Notes: generated from the sequence alone by a model not told the origin. 64,000 nucleotides of DNA from Nocardioides albus (GCF_014648255.1 NZ_BMQT01000001.1:124001-188000); one strand, 5' to 3'; numbered from the stretch's first letter, positions 41,257 through 50,855 are shown. A program made the numbers and translations.

Positions 41257-42258
41257 TCAGCGCCTCGTCAGCACCCTCTGCGCAACAACGAAGACCAGCA
41301 CCAGCACCCCGATAGAGATCCGAGTCCACCAAGAAGACAGCGTGCCGTCGAACGAGATGAAGGTCTGGATCGTCCCGAGCACGAGCACCCCGAGCAGCGA
41401 CCCGACCACGAACCCACGCCCACCGGTGAGCAGCGTCCCGCCGATGACCACTGCGGCGATCGCGTCCAGCTCCATCCCGACCGCGTGCAGCGAATAGCCC
41501 GAGAGCGTGTAGAGCGCGAACAGCAACCCTCCGAGCGCTGCGCACAGTCCGCTGATCGCGTACACCCCGACCTTGGTCGCGGCGACCGGCAACCCCATCA
41601 GCAGCGCCGAGGACTCACTACCGCCGAGCGCGTAGACGGTGCGCCCGAAGCGGGTCGAGGAGAGGACGTACGCGGCCACGGCGACGACCGCCAGCGCGAA
41701 GACCGCCGTCCAGCCGAGGTAGTAGCCACCGGGCAGGGTGATCGAGCCGAACGCGATCGTCTTGAAGGTCCCGTCCTCGATCGGGATCGATTCGACGCTG
41801 ATCAGGTAGCAGAGCCCGCGAGCCAGGAACATGCCTGCCAGGGTCGCGATGAACGGCTGGATGTCGAAGTAGTGGATCAGCAGGCCCATCGCGGTGCCGA
41901 GCAGGGTGCCGGACAGGAGCACGACGCCGATCACGGCGGCCACCGGCCAGCCGACCTCCAGCGTCCTGGCCGCGATCAGCGTCGAGAGCGCGACGTTGGA
42001 GCCGACCGAGAGATCGATCCCGCCGGTGAGGATCACGAACGTCATCCCCACCGCGAGCACGATCAGGAACCCGTTGTCGAGCAGCAGCGTCAGGAAGACC
42101 TGCGGATCGGCGAACCCGTCGTAGCGGATCCCACCGACGCCGAACATGCCGATGAAGAGGGCGAACGTGCCGAGCACGGGGAGGTAGCGCCGTGGCGGGC
42201 TGAATCGGGAGACCCGGGCGAGGAACCCGGCCTCGGCCGTAGCGACCTGGGTGCTCAC
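41257..42258 (-). CDS. Sugar ABC transporter permease, YjfF-like
   Basis: A 333-residue permease with about nine membrane spans, of the ribose/galactofuranose (RbsC-like) class. Signatures: VGMTFVILTGGIDLSVGSNVAL and YALGGSESSALLMGLPVAATKVGVY. Gene order (binding protein, double ATPase, two permeases) is that of E. coli ytfQ-ytfR-ytfT-yjfF, a galactofuranose importer, so the same arrangement is proposed; the sugar is unproven. The start overlaps the upstream permease (ATGA-type). Confidence 0.88.
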   Translation of the reverse strand: MSTQVATAEAGFLARVSRFSPPRRYLPVLGTFALFIGMFGVGGIRYDGFADPQVFLTLLLDNGFLIVLAVGMTFVILTGGIDLSVGSNVALSTLIAARTLEVGWPVAAVIGVVLLSGTLLGTAMGLLIHYFDIQPFIATLAGMFLARGLCYLISVESIPIEDGTFKTIAFGSITLPGGYYLGWTAVFALAVVAVAAYVLSSTRFGRTVYALGGSESSALLMGLPVAATKVGVYAISGLCAALGGLLFALYTLSGYSLHAVGMELDAIAAVVIGGTLLTGGRGFVVGSLLGVLVLGTIQTFISFDGTLSSWWTRISIGVLVLVFVVAQRVLTRR

Positions 42259-43316
42259 GCGACCACCTCCCCGCGGCTCGTCGGGACGGGTTCACGACGT
42301 CGTTGCAGCACCGCCCGCGCCTTCGGCGACTGCAGCAGGCACACGATCACCACGACGAGCGCCTTGAACAGATAGTTCGCCTCGGCCGGGATCCCGATGT
42401 TGGGGATGGTCCGGGTGAGGGTGGCGATGAGCATGGCCCCGACGAGCGTGCCGGTCAGCGAGAACCGGCCACCGGCAAGTGAGGTTCCTCCGATGACCAC
42501 CGCCAGGATGGCGTCCAGCTCGATCCACAACCCGAGACTGTTGGCGTTCACCGAGTGGGTGTTGGCGGCGATGATCAGGCCGGCGGTCCCTGCACACAGC
42601 GCCGCGAAGACGTAGACCGTCCAGATGATCGTGCGAGAGCGTACGCCGGCCAGTCGGCTAGCCTCCGGGTTGATCCCGACGGACTCGATGAGCAGCCCGA
42701 GCGCGGTGCGGCGTACGACGATCTGGGTGGCCGCAAAGACCCCGAGCGCGATCAGGGCCGCGACCGGCAGCGTGAGCAGGTGGCCCGAGGCCAGGGCGGC
42801 GAAGGCGTCGTTGTTGACAGTGGTGATCTGGCCGCCGGTCACCAGCATCGCGATCCCGCGGCCCGCGACCATCAGCACCAGCGTGGCGATGATCGGCTGG
42901 ATGCCGACCACTGCGACCAGGAAGCCGTTCCACAGCCCCAGCGCGACGCAGACCGCGAGCGCCATCGAGACCGCGATGACGGCAGCTCCGGCGGCCCCAT
43001 CGGCGGGGCTCTCGACGATGTAGACGCAGGCGACCGCGCCCGCGATCGCCGCCACCGCGCCCACCGAGAGGTCGATCCCGCGGGTGGCGATGACCAGCGT
43101 CATCCCGATCGCGACCAGCAGCACCGGCGCACCGTTGCGGACGATGTCGACGAGGCTGCCGAAGAGGTGCCCGTCCTGGATGCGTACGTTGAAGAACGTC
43201 GGCGTCGCGATCAGGTTGACCACCAGCAGCGCGCCGAGCGCGGCCAGCGGCCAGAAGAGGCGGTGGGCCATCATGCGGGCGCCGATCGCCCTGCCCGATC
43301 TGAGGATCTCAGGCAT
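42255..43316 (-). CDS. Sugar ABC transporter permease, YtfT-like
   Basis: A 353-residue permease of the RbsC class with about nine spans. Signatures: VAIGMTLVIATRGIDLSVGAV and SVGINPEASRLAGVRSRTI. The ATG at 43316 overlaps the ATPase stop by eight bases and follows AAGGAGCG, so it was preferred over a longer start at 43340. It forms a heterodimer with the YjfF-like permease. Confidence 0.88.
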   Translation of the reverse strand: MPEILRSGRAIGARMMAHRLFWPLAALGALLVVNLIATPTFFNVRIQDGHLFGSLVDIVRNGAPVLLVAIGMTLVIATRGIDLSVGAVAAIAGAVACVYIVESPADGAAGAAVIAVSMALAVCVALGLWNGFLVAVVGIQPIIATLVLMVAGRGIAMLVTGGQITTVNNDAFAALASGHLLTLPVAALIALGVFAATQIVVRRTALGLLIESVGINPEASRLAGVRSRTIIWTVYVFAALCAGTAGLIIAANTHSVNANSLGLWIELDAILAVVIGGTSLAGGRFSLTGTLVGAMLIATLTRTIPNIGIPAEANYLFKALVVVIVCLLQSPKARAVLQRRREPVPTSRGEVVA

Positions 43317-44889
43317 CTGCTCGCTCCTTCTCGGCGACACCGCCGGGCTCGCCGGTGATGATCTCGAGTACGTCGTTGATGTCGATCCCTCGGTTGGGCC
43401 GTTCGGCGATCTTGCGGCGGTCCTTGAGAACCACCAACCGGTGGCTCAACCGCAACACCTCCTCGAGCTCGGCGGAGATGAACACCACGCTCATCCCCTT
43501 CTCGGCGAGATCGGCGACGAGCTGCTGGATCTGGGTCTTGGCACCGATGTCGATGCCGCGGGTGGGCTCGTCGAGGAGGAGTACGTCGGGCTCGGTGATC
43601 AACCAGCGCGCCAGCAGGACCTTCTGCTGGTTGCCACCGGAGAGACTTCGCATCGGGAGGCTCGAGTCGGCCGGCCGTACGTCGAGGGCCGCCATGAACT
43701 CTTTGACCAGCGCCGAACGGGTCGCCGTCGGGATGGGCCGTAGCCAGCCTCGGCTGGCCTGCAGCCCGAGCAGCATGTTGTCGGCCACGGAGAGCTCCTC
43801 GAAGACTCCCTCGGCCTTGCGGTCCTCGCTGCAGAAGGCGAGCTTACGGTCGATGGCGTGCCGAGGACTGCGCAGCCGCCGACCGCTGGAGCCTTTCACC
43901 GTCAGCTCGCCGGTGTCGGGGGCATCGGCTCCGAAGAGCAGCCGGGCGAGCTCGGTACGCCCCGAGCCGAGCAGTCCGGCGATGCCGACGACCTCCCCGG
44001 GGTACAGGGTCAGGTCGGTGGCCTCCAGGCTTCCCTTCCGGCCGAGCCCGAGGGCGCTCAGCACCGGGAGGCGTTGCTCGGCGGCCTCCTCGGTGGCCTC
44101 GTGAGCGGCCTGGTCGAGACGCTCGAGGACCTGGAGGTCGCGGCCGATCATCAGCTGAACGAGCTCCAGCTGGGTGGTCTCGGCGACGAGTCGCTCGCCC
44201 ACCACGCGGCCGTTGCGCAGGATCGTCATCCGATCGGCGATCTCGAAGACCTGGTCGAGGAAGTGGGAGACGAAGACGATCGCGGTGCCCTGCTCGCGGA
44301 GCCTGCGCATCACGTCGAAGAGCCTGGCCACCTCGTCGGCGTCGAGGCTGGAGGTCGGCTCGTCGAGGATCAGCACCCGAGCATCGGTGTCGACAGCCCG
44401 TGCGATCGCGACGAGCTGCTGGACGGCGATCGGATGGCTGCCGAGCTCCGAACCCGGGTCGACGTCGATCCCGAGGCTCTGCAGCGAGGCGGCCGCGCGA
44501 CGATTCATGTCCCGTCGGTCGATCGGCCCGAGACGGCCGAAGCGATGCCGTTCGCGCCCGAGGAGCATGTTCTCGGCGACGGTGAGGTTGGGCACCAGGT
44601 TGACCTCCTGGTAGACCGTGCTGATCCCGGCGCGCTGTGCCGCGGCGGGGGTGGCGAACTGGGTCTCGACGCCGTCGATCCGGACGCGGCCGGCATCGAT
44701 CGTGTAGACCCCGGTCAGCGCCTTGATCAGCGTCGACTTCCCGGCCCCGTTCTCGCCCATCAGCGCGTGCACCTCCCCCGGAAGCAGGCGGAGCGAGACC
44801 CCGTCGAGCGCCCGGACCGCCCCGAACGTGATCGAGACGTCGTGCATCTCCACCACCGGCGGGGGCGGCTTCACTTCTGCCTGACTCAT
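43309..44889 (-). CDS. Sugar ABC transporter double-domain ATPase, YtfR-like
   Basis: A 526-residue protein with two ABC domains in tandem, as in RbsA and YtfR. The first domain has an intact Walker A (GENGAGKST); the second has the degenerate version usual for this class (GLLGSGRTE) but a good signature (LSGGNQQKV) and Walker B (VLLLDEPTRGIDIG). ATG at 44889 with AGGAG ten bases upstream. A palindromic repeat lies between it and the binding-protein gene. Confidence 0.92.
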   Translation of the reverse strand: MSQAEVKPPPPVVEMHDVSITFGAVRALDGVSLRLLPGEVHALMGENGAGKSTLIKALTGVYTIDAGRVRIDGVETQFATPAAAQRAGISTVYQEVNLVPNLTVAENMLLGRERHRFGRLGPIDRRDMNRRAAASLQSLGIDVDPGSELGSHPIAVQQLVAIARAVDTDARVLILDEPTSSLDADEVARLFDVMRRLREQGTAIVFVSHFLDQVFEIADRMTILRNGRVVGERLVAETTQLELVQLMIGRDLQVLERLDQAAHEATEEAAEQRLPVLSALGLGRKGSLEATDLTLYPGEVVGIAGLLGSGRTELARLLFGADAPDTGELTVKGSSGRRLRSPRHAIDRKLAFCSEDRKAEGVFEELSVADNMLLGLQASRGWLRPIPTATRSALVKEFMAALDVRPADSSLPMRSLSGGNQQKVLLARWLITEPDVLLLDEPTRGIDIGAKTQIQQLVADLAEKGMSVVFISAELEEVLRLSHRLVVLKDRRKIAERPNRGIDINDVLEIITGEPGGVAEKERADA

Positions 44890-44931
44890 GTCGTGCTGGC
44901 TCCTGGCGGTTCGGGGCGGCTGCGGCGGGAT

Positions 44932-45013
44932 GGATGCTCACCGAGGTAACTCGGTGGGCGCCCGCTTCTTTCGTGGAGTTCCACGAGGAAAGCGACAACC
45001 CACCGAGGGAACC
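44932..45013. repeat. Palindromic repeat region B, copy of region A
   Basis: An about 80-bp copy of the element at 41155-41234: GGATG-CTCACCGAGGTAACTCGGT, then an inner hairpin with CGTGGAGTTCCACG, then CACCGAGGGAACC. About three quarters of positions match region A. It lies between the binding-protein and ATPase genes of the same operon. Confidence 0.8.
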
Positions 45014-45047
45014 TTCGACAAGCTCGGGGCACCGCCTCGGTTGACGG

Positions 45048-46025
45048 TCAGTACTTCCGGTCGGGCAGCGCCTCCGCGGCCTGCTCCGGCGTGAAGGTGG
45101 TCTCCTCGGTGACGATCCGCTCGGGGACCTCCTCGCCGGCGACGACCTTCTCGGCGACGTCCATCAGCTGCGGCCCCAGCAGCGGGCTGCACTCGACGAT
45201 GAAGTTGATCTCTCCTGCCGCCAGCGCGGTCATCCCGTCCTTGACCGCGTCGACGGTGATGATCTTGATGTCGGTGCCGGGCTTCTTGCCGGCTGCCTTG
45301 ATCGCCTCGATCGCACCCAGGCCCATGTCGTCGTTGTGGGCGTAGACGACGTCGATCTTCGGGTCGGACTGCAAGAAGGCCTCCATGACCTGCTTGCCGC
45401 CGTCGCGGGTGAAGTCACCGGTCTGGGAGGAGGTGATCTTGATCGTCGAGTCCGAGGAGATGACGTCCTCGAACCCCTTCTTACGGTCGATCGCCGGCGC
45501 CGATCCGGTGGTGCCCTGCAGCTCGACGACGTTGATCGCGCCGTCCTTGTCGACGTCGGATGCCTCGGCGTTGTCGACCAGCCACTGTCCCGCCTTCTCG
45601 CCCTCCTCGACGAAGTCGGAGCCGATGAAGGTGACGTAGAGCGAGGTGTCTTCGGTGTCCACGGCGCGGTCGGTCAGGACCACGGGGATCTTGGCGCGCT
45701 TGGCCTCCTGGAGCACCGCGTCCCAGCCTGTCTCGACCACAGGGCTGAACGCGATCACGTCCACCTTCTGCTGGATGTAGGACCGGATCGACTTGATCTG
45801 GTTCTCCTGCTTCTGCTGCGCGTCGGAGAACTTCAGGTCGATGCCGGCCTCCTTGGCCGAGTCCTGGATCGAGGTGGTGTTCGCGGTGCGCCAGCCGCTC
45901 TCGGCGCCGACCTGGGCGAAGCCCATGGTGATCTTGCCGTCGTCGGCGGCTTCGCTGCCACCGCATGCGCTGAGCGACATCCCGCCCAAGGCGAGCGCAC
46001 ACAGGGAGATGAGGGTCTTCTTCAC
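45048..46025 (-). CDS. Sugar ABC transporter substrate-binding lipoprotein, YtfQ-like
   Basis: A 325-residue lipoprotein with lipobox LSAC (Cys21) and a ribose-binding-type fold (ITMGFAQVGAESGWRTANT, VVYAHNDDMGLGAIEAIKAAGK), closest in style to E. coli YtfQ. First gene of the operon. The GTG at 46025 follows GGAGGACGACA; an in-frame ATG seven codons upstream is less likely because the signal peptide would be disrupted by a Trp-Arg start. Ligand probably a furanose sugar, by analogy only. Confidence 0.9.
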   Translation of the reverse strand: MKKTLISLCALALGGMSLSACGGSEAADDGKITMGFAQVGAESGWRTANTTSIQDSAKEAGIDLKFSDAQQKQENQIKSIRSYIQQKVDVIAFSPVVETGWDAVLQEAKRAKIPVVLTDRAVDTEDTSLYVTFIGSDFVEEGEKAGQWLVDNAEASDVDKDGAINVVELQGTTGSAPAIDRKKGFEDVISSDSTIKITSSQTGDFTRDGGKQVMEAFLQSDPKIDVVYAHNDDMGLGAIEAIKAAGKKPGTDIKIITVDAVKDGMTALAAGEINFIVECSPLLGPQLMDVAEKVVAGEEVPERIVTEETTFTPEQAAEALPDRKY

Positions 46026-46086
46026 TGTCGTCCTCCAGTGTTTCACTGCGGCGGCCCAGTGTGACCGTCGTCACGATGCGACTCAG

Positions 46087-46100
46087 TGTGAGCGTTAACA
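46087..46100. promoter_or_regulatory. Candidate LacI-type operator upstream of sugar ABC operon
   Basis: TGTGAGCGTTAACA is a CG-centred imperfect palindrome of the LacI/GalR type, 62 bases upstream of the binding-protein start and near the divergent glycosylase gene. No LacI gene is adjacent, so the regulator is distant. Confidence 0.4.
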
Positions 46101-46178
46101 TCCTGGCGGTCAAGCGGAATCGGAAGATCGGTTCGAATCGGCAGCAGGTCGTCCGGAACTCCCCATAATGTGTCGACC

Positions 46179-47270
46179 ATGACGCTCACCCTGGCTCCGG
46201 AACAGGCACGCCGGATCGCGGTCCGCGCGCAGCTCCTCGACGCGCGGCGGCCCGTCTCGCTGGTGGCGACCGTCGACCAGCTGACGCTCCTGCAGATCGA
46301 CCCGACCAAGGCGATCGCGCCGAGCGCGGATCTGGTGGCGTGGTCGCGGCTCGGTGATGCGTACGATCATTCGGATCTCACCTTCGCGCTGGAGCAGGAG
46401 CGCTCGCTGGTGGAGTTCTCCAGCTTCGTCTTCCCGATGGACGAGATCGAGACGGTTCTCGCCCTGTCTCCGGGCCGGATCCACCCCACGGCCGTCGAGT
46501 GGGTGGAGGCCAACAACAGATTCCGTACGCAGGTCCTGGATCGCCTGCGAGCCGACGGCCCGCTCGTCGCCGGCGAGATCGAGGACACCGCCGAGGTGCC
46601 CTGGGCCTCGACCGGCTGGACCAACGACAAGAACGTCCTACGGATGATCGAGCTGCTCAACCGGATGGGCGAGGTCGCGGTCGCGGGCCGGCGCGGCAAG
46701 CTGCGCACCTGGGACCTGGCCGAACGTGTCTACCCGGCCGACCTGCGGCTGCCCTCCCCCGAGGAGGCACTCCACGTGGAGACCGTGCGCAGACTCGCCT
46801 CGCTCGGGATCGCCCGTCCGGGTCGGAAGGAGTCGTCCGGCGGCGAGATGCTCGGTGCCGGGGACACCGGCGTGCCGTGCACCGTGGCCGGCGCCGACGG
46901 CGAGTGGCGGGTCGACCCGGAGGCGCTGGCCGCCCTCGAGGACGTCTTCGCGCCGCGTACTGCTCTGCTCTCTCCCTTCGACCGCCTCGTCTACGACCGC
47001 GACCGTGCGCTGGACCTGTTCGGGTTCGAATACGTCCTGGAGATGTACAAGCCGGCAGCCAAACGCCGCTGGGGCTACTTCGCCCTTCCGATCCTGCACG
47101 GCGAGCGGCTGGTCGGGAAGCTCGACGCGAAGGTGGACCACAAGAAGGGCGTGCTGAACGTCTTCGCCGTCCACGAGGACTTCGGCTGGACCGCCGAGAT
47201 CGGGGACGCGGTCGAGGCCGAGATCGAGGCGCTGGCCGGATGGCTGGGCGTCGAGATCGCCCGCCACTGA
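46179..47270 (+). CDS. AlkX/YcaQ-type DNA glycosylase (HTH_42 family)
   Basis: A 363-residue winged-helix protein of the AlkZ/YcaQ superfamily, which removes alkylated or crosslinked bases from DNA. The catalytic Q-x-D motif of the YcaQ (AlkX) branch is visible as LLQIDPTK (Gln39, Asp41), and the family segment LLSPFDRLVYDRDRA lies near residue 270. AlkX enzymes unhook interstrand crosslinks. GTG 46170 is an alternative start. A CATAAT -10-like element (46164-46169) is close enough to allow a leaderless message at 46179. Confidence 0.82.
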   Translation: MTLTLAPEQARRIAVRAQLLDARRPVSLVATVDQLTLLQIDPTKAIAPSADLVAWSRLGDAYDHSDLTFALEQERSLVEFSSFVFPMDEIETVLALSPGRIHPTAVEWVEANNRFRTQVLDRLRADGPLVAGEIEDTAEVPWASTGWTNDKNVLRMIELLNRMGEVAVAGRRGKLRTWDLAERVYPADLRLPSPEEALHVETVRRLASLGIARPGRKESSGGEMLGAGDTGVPCTVAGADGEWRVDPEALAALEDVFAPRTALLSPFDRLVYDRDRALDLFGFEYVLEMYKPAAKRRWGYFALPILHGERLVGKLDAKVDHKKGVLNVFAVHEDFGWTAEIGDAVEAEIEALAGWLGVEIARH

Positions 47271-47391
47271 CCGTGCGGCCGAAAGATACGCACAGCTGGG
47301 GCAAACTGACGCAAATTCCCCTTCTCAGCATCCTTCGGTGCGCCTACTGTGAGCCAACGGGGTCGGAAATCGATCAAAGGAGACGATCCGG

Positions 47392-47841
47392 ATGGCAACG
47401 CTCAACCCGTACATCAGCTTCAAGTCCGAGGCCGCCGAGGCGCTCGAGTTCTACCGGTCGGTGCTCGGCGGCACCGTCGAGACGATGACCTTCGACTCCA
47501 TGGGCGACGCGATGGGTCCGGTTCCGCCGGCGGCGAAGGACCTGGTCATGCACGGCTCGCTCACCCTCGATGACGGCCTCGTCCTGATGGCCGCCGACAC
47601 GCCTCCGGACATGGGGATGGAGTACGTTGCGCCGACGGCTGGCGTCACCGTCGCGATGACCAGCTCCGACCCCGGCGACCAGCCGCGCTTCGCCGACTAC
47701 TTCGCCAAGCTGTCGGCGGGCGGGACGCCCACCATGCCGTTCGAGCAGGCACCGTGGGGGGACTACTTCGGTCAGTTCGAGGACAAGTTCGGCGTGACCT
47801 GGATGTTCGATGTCGCCAGCCCGGAGTCAGCCGGCTCCTGA
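47392..47841 (+). CDS. VOC family protein, PhnB-like
   Basis: A 149-residue vicinal-oxygen-chelate-fold protein similar to PhnB/3-demethylubiquinone-like proteins: NPYISFKSEAAEALEFYRSVLGG, MHGSLTLDDG and a terminal PWGDYFGQFEDKFGVTWMF. Function of this subgroup is unknown. AAAGGAGA precedes the ATG. It stands alone after the glycosylase gene. Confidence 0.88.
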   Translation: MATLNPYISFKSEAAEALEFYRSVLGGTVETMTFDSMGDAMGPVPPAAKDLVMHGSLTLDDGLVLMAADTPPDMGMEYVAPTAGVTVAMTSSDPGDQPRFADYFAKLSAGGTPTMPFEQAPWGDYFGQFEDKFGVTWMFDVASPESAGS

Positions 47842-47932
47842 CTTCACGCTTGGAGGGCCTAGACGAAGGTCCGAGACAAGTTCCGCCTTTCGTAGGAGGC
47901 GTCCGCGATCGCTCCGCCGTAACGTCTGAGGC

Positions 47933-48598
47933 ATGCTCATCGCCGAAGATCTGCTGCTGCTCGTGCTCGACGACGAGAAGGGCACGCTCACCTCCTCCTG
48001 GGTCCAGCAGGCGCTGGGCGGGGCGATCCTCACCGAGCTCGTCCTGACGGGTTCGGTCCAGGTCGAGCCCAAGTCGGGCTTCACCCCGGCCAAGGCCGTC
48101 GTCGTGCCCGGGCGGCGGCCGGACGAGCCGATCCTTGCCGCTGCATACGACTCGCTGGCCGCCAAGCCGCTCGCGGCGAAGAACGCCGTCACCAACCTCG
48201 GCAAGGGCCTGCACGAGGCGCTCGCCGCACGGCTGTGCGACCGCAACATCCTCAAGCGTCGCGACGAGAAGATCCTCGGTCTCTTCCCGCGCACGACCTG
48301 GCCGGCCGCGGACTCGACCCACGAGAACGCCGTACGCGGTCACCTGGTCGCCGTCCTCATCCAGGGTGCCGCTCCCGACGCACGGACCGGCCCGCTCATC
48401 GCCCTCCTCTCCTCCATCGACCTCGCCCACAAGGTGGTCGACACGAGAGCCGTCGGCGCCGGAGCGGTCAAGAAGCGGGCGAAGGAGATCGCCCGCGGCG
48501 ACTGGGCCGCCAAGGGCGTCAAGGACGCGATGGACGAGGTGACCGCGGTCATGACCGCGGTGATGGTCGCCACCACCGTCACCACGACGACCACCTGA
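47933..48598 (+). CDS. GOLPH3/VPS74 (GPP34) family protein
   Basis: A 221-residue member of the GPP34 family: it starts LIAEDLLLLVLDDEKG and has an all-alpha fold with GRRPDEPILAAAYDSL and a hydrophobic Thr-rich end. In eukaryotes the family binds PI4P at the Golgi; in actinobacteria the role is unknown, with membrane association proposed. AGGAGG lies ten bases before the ATG. A hairpin terminator follows. Confidence 0.88.
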   Translation: MLIAEDLLLLVLDDEKGTLTSSWVQQALGGAILTELVLTGSVQVEPKSGFTPAKAVVVPGRRPDEPILAAAYDSLAAKPLAAKNAVTNLGKGLHEALAARLCDRNILKRRDEKILGLFPRTTWPAADSTHENAVRGHLVAVLIQGAAPDARTGPLIALLSSIDLAHKVVDTRAVGAGAVKKRAKEIARGDWAAKGVKDAMDEVTAVMTAVMVATTVTTTTT

Positions 48599-48605
48599 CA
48601 AACCA

Positions 48606-48638
48606 GAGGATCGCAGCCGCGGAGGGGCTGCGATCCTC
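48606..48638. terminator. 13-bp hairpin between convergent genes
   Basis: Perfect arms 48606-48618 and 48626-48638 (GAGGATCGCAGCC and complement), 7-base loop, between GPP34 and the epoxide hydrolase. No T-run. Confidence 0.75.
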
Positions 48639-48654
48639 GGGTTCGTGCGAGACG

Positions 48655-49776
48655 TCAGGCGAAGAACGCCCGCAGGTCGGCGGCGACGTCATCGGGGCGC
48701 TCCAGCGCGGCGAAGTGGCCGCCCTCCGGGAACTCCGACCAGTGCTGGATGTTGGCGTTGTCCCGCTCGGCCAGCGACCTGATGGTCTGGAAGTCGTCCT
48801 TGAAGACGGCGACCCCGATCCTGCCCTGGGAGACCTCCGGCTCGCGCTCGGCGTGAGCCTCCTCGTAGTGGTAGCGCGCCGCCGAGGCGTACGAGTTGGT
48901 GAGCCAGTAGTACGTCGCCTGCTCGATGACCTGCTCGGGGGTGACCAGCGACGTGCCGTTGCCGAAGGACTCGAAGAGCTCGCTGTAGGCCAGCGTCCCC
49001 ACGGGTGAGTCGGCCAGCGCGGCGCCGATGGTCTGCGGGCGGGAGCCGTTCATGGCGTTGTAGCCCCCGACCGACTGGAACCACTGCATGTGCTCGAGCG
49101 CCGCGTACTCCTTCGGCCCGAAGCCCTCGAACTCGCTCGGGTCGCCCGACGGGAACGAGAAGAGCTGCAGCACGTGGGCGCCGAGGAAGCCCTCCGGGTT
49201 CAGCAGTGCCAGCTCGCGCCCGATCATCGCGCCGCCGTCGCTGCCGTGCACCCCGTAGGAGTCGTAACCGAGCCTGCGCATGAGCACGTCGTACGCCTCA
49301 GCCGCCCGCTTCATCGTCCAGCCGGTGTCGACCACCGGCGTCGAGAGCCCGAAGCCCGGCAGCTCCGGGATCACCAGGTGGAACTCGTCCGTCAAGGACT
49401 CGACCATCGGCAGGAACTCCAGGAACGAGCCCGGGTAGGTGTGGGCGAGCAGGAGCGCCTTGGCGTCGGGGTTCGCGGAAGGTACGTGGACGAAGTGGAT
49501 GACCTGGCCGTCGATCTCGGTCAGGTGGTTGGGGACCGCGTTGATGCGCGCCTCGACCGCCCGCCAGTCGAAGCTCTTCCAGCGCTCGACCATGTCGGTG
49601 AGGTACGCCGTCGGGGTGCCGTAGTCCCAGGAGTCGCCGGGCACGCTCGGCGCGAAGCGGGTGCGCTCGAGGCGGGTCTGGAGGTCGTCGAGGTCGGCCT
49701 GCGGGAACTCGACGGTGACGGTGCTGATCTCTGCCTTGGACTTGGCACTGCTTCCGGTGCTGACCTGCGTGTTCAT
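48655..49776 (-). CDS. Epoxide hydrolase (EHN family)
   Basis: A 373-residue alpha/beta hydrolase with the N-terminal EHN domain of microsomal-type epoxide hydrolases (FPQADLDDLQTRLERTRF). The nucleophilic Asp is in HGSDGGAMIGR, the oxyanion-hole segment is HTYPGSFLEF and the catalytic His is in EGGHFAALE. It would hydrolyse epoxides to diols in the cytosol. Divergent from a WYL regulator, which probably controls it. The 113-base gap between them has a direct repeat GGTTCCG at 49824 and 49839. Confidence 0.92.
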   Translation of the reverse strand: MNTQVSTGSSAKSKAEISTVTVEFPQADLDDLQTRLERTRFAPSVPGDSWDYGTPTAYLTDMVERWKSFDWRAVEARINAVPNHLTEIDGQVIHFVHVPSANPDAKALLLAHTYPGSFLEFLPMVESLTDEFHLVIPELPGFGLSTPVVDTGWTMKRAAEAYDVLMRRLGYDSYGVHGSDGGAMIGRELALLNPEGFLGAHVLQLFSFPSGDPSEFEGFGPKEYAALEHMQWFQSVGGYNAMNGSRPQTIGAALADSPVGTLAYSELFESFGNGTSLVTPEQVIEQATYYWLTNSYASAARYHYEEAHAEREPEVSQGRIGVAVFKDDFQTIRSLAERDNANIQHWSEFPEGGHFAALERPDDVAADLRAFFA

Positions 49777-49889
49777 GGCTTCTCCTTGGTGGTTTCCGAC
49801 CTTGTGAGACCCACGCTATGAAGGGTTCCGGCAAGGCTGGTTCCGCAATTCGCTCGCCTGCGCAACTTTCTTGCCGCAGTCTGTGAACC

Positions 49890-50855
49890 GTGCTGGAAAC
49901 CTCCGCGAGGCTGCTCGCGCTCCTCGGCCTGCTGCAGTCCTCGGCCGGCTGGACCGGCGCCGACCTGGCCACCCGGCTCGACGTCTCCGAGCGCACCGTG
50001 CGCAACGACATGACCAAGCTGCGCGAGCTCGGCTATCCGGTGGAGTCGGTACGCGGACCGGGTGGGCGCTACCGCCTCGGCTCCGGCGGAAAGCTTCCGC
50101 CGCTGCTGCTGGACGACGAGGAGGCCCTCGCGGTCGCCGTCGGGCTGCGTGCGGCGACGGGCATCACCGGTGTCGCGGAGACCAGTGCCAGGGCTCTGGG
50201 CAAGCTCGAGCAGGTGCTGCCCGACCACCTGCGTCGCAAGCTGGCTGCAGTGGTCGATGCGATGGACGCCGGCCCCGTCAACACCGACAGCAACGTCCCC
50301 GACCCGGACGTCGACGCGGGCACCCTGCAGGCGCTGGCCACCGCGATCCGGGACCATGTCGGCGTACGCGCCGACTACCGCGACGAGCCCATCGAGGTCG
50401 AGCCCTACCGGCTGATCGCCTGGCAGCGCCGCTGGTATCTCGTCGCTCGCGACCCCCGTGCCGACGCCTGGCTGCCGCTGCGCGTCGACTGGCTGCGTCT
50501 CAAGATCCCCGGCGGGCGCCCGTTCCGTCCGAGCGACCCCTCCTTCGACCTCACCGAGTTCGTCGTACGCGAGGTCGCCCGCACCGGCTGGGCCGTCCAC
50601 GCCCGCCTGATCATCGCCGCCTCCGCCGAGGAGGTCATCTCCCGCATCAACCCCGCCGTCGGCACCGTCGAGCCGATCGCCCCCGACCGCAGCGTCCTGG
50701 TCACCGGCGGTGACAGCCTCGAGGTCGTGGCCGTCTGGATCGGCATGCTCGGCCTCGACTTCACCGTCGAGTCACCCCCAGAGCTCCGCGACCACCTCAA
50801 GATCCTGGCGAACCGCTACGCAGCAGCCGTCGACCTCCCGAACCTGGCCAGGTAG
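49890..50855 (+). CDS. YafY-type regulator with WYL domain
   Basis: A 321-residue regulator: N-terminal winged helix (SAGWTGADLATRLDVSERTVRND) and a WYL ligand-binding domain (YRLIAWQRRWYLVARD) followed by the C-terminal WCX part. Divergent from the epoxide hydrolase, a common pairing. GTG start at 49890. Its last 40 bases overlap the convergent DUF3626 gene. Confidence 0.9.
   Translation: MLETSARLLALLGLLQSSAGWTGADLATRLDVSERTVRNDMTKLRELGYPVESVRGPGGRYRLGSGGKLPPLLLDDEEALAVAVGLRAATGITGVAETSARALGKLEQVLPDHLRRKLAAVVDAMDAGPVNTDSNVPDPDVDAGTLQALATAIRDHVGVRADYRDEPIEVEPYRLIAWQRRWYLVARDPRADAWLPLRVDWLRLKIPGGRPFRPSDPSFDLTEFVVREVARTGWAVHARLIIAASAEEVISRINPAVGTVEPIAPDRSVLVTGGDSLEVVAVWIGMLGLDFTVESPPELRDHLKILANRYAAAVDLPNLAR

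Noticed and set aside
41158..42375. A 405-codon plus-strand frame starting in the palindromic repeat
   Set aside because: It is antisense to the permease gene and has the low-complexity His/Arg/Asp/Gln composition of shadows.
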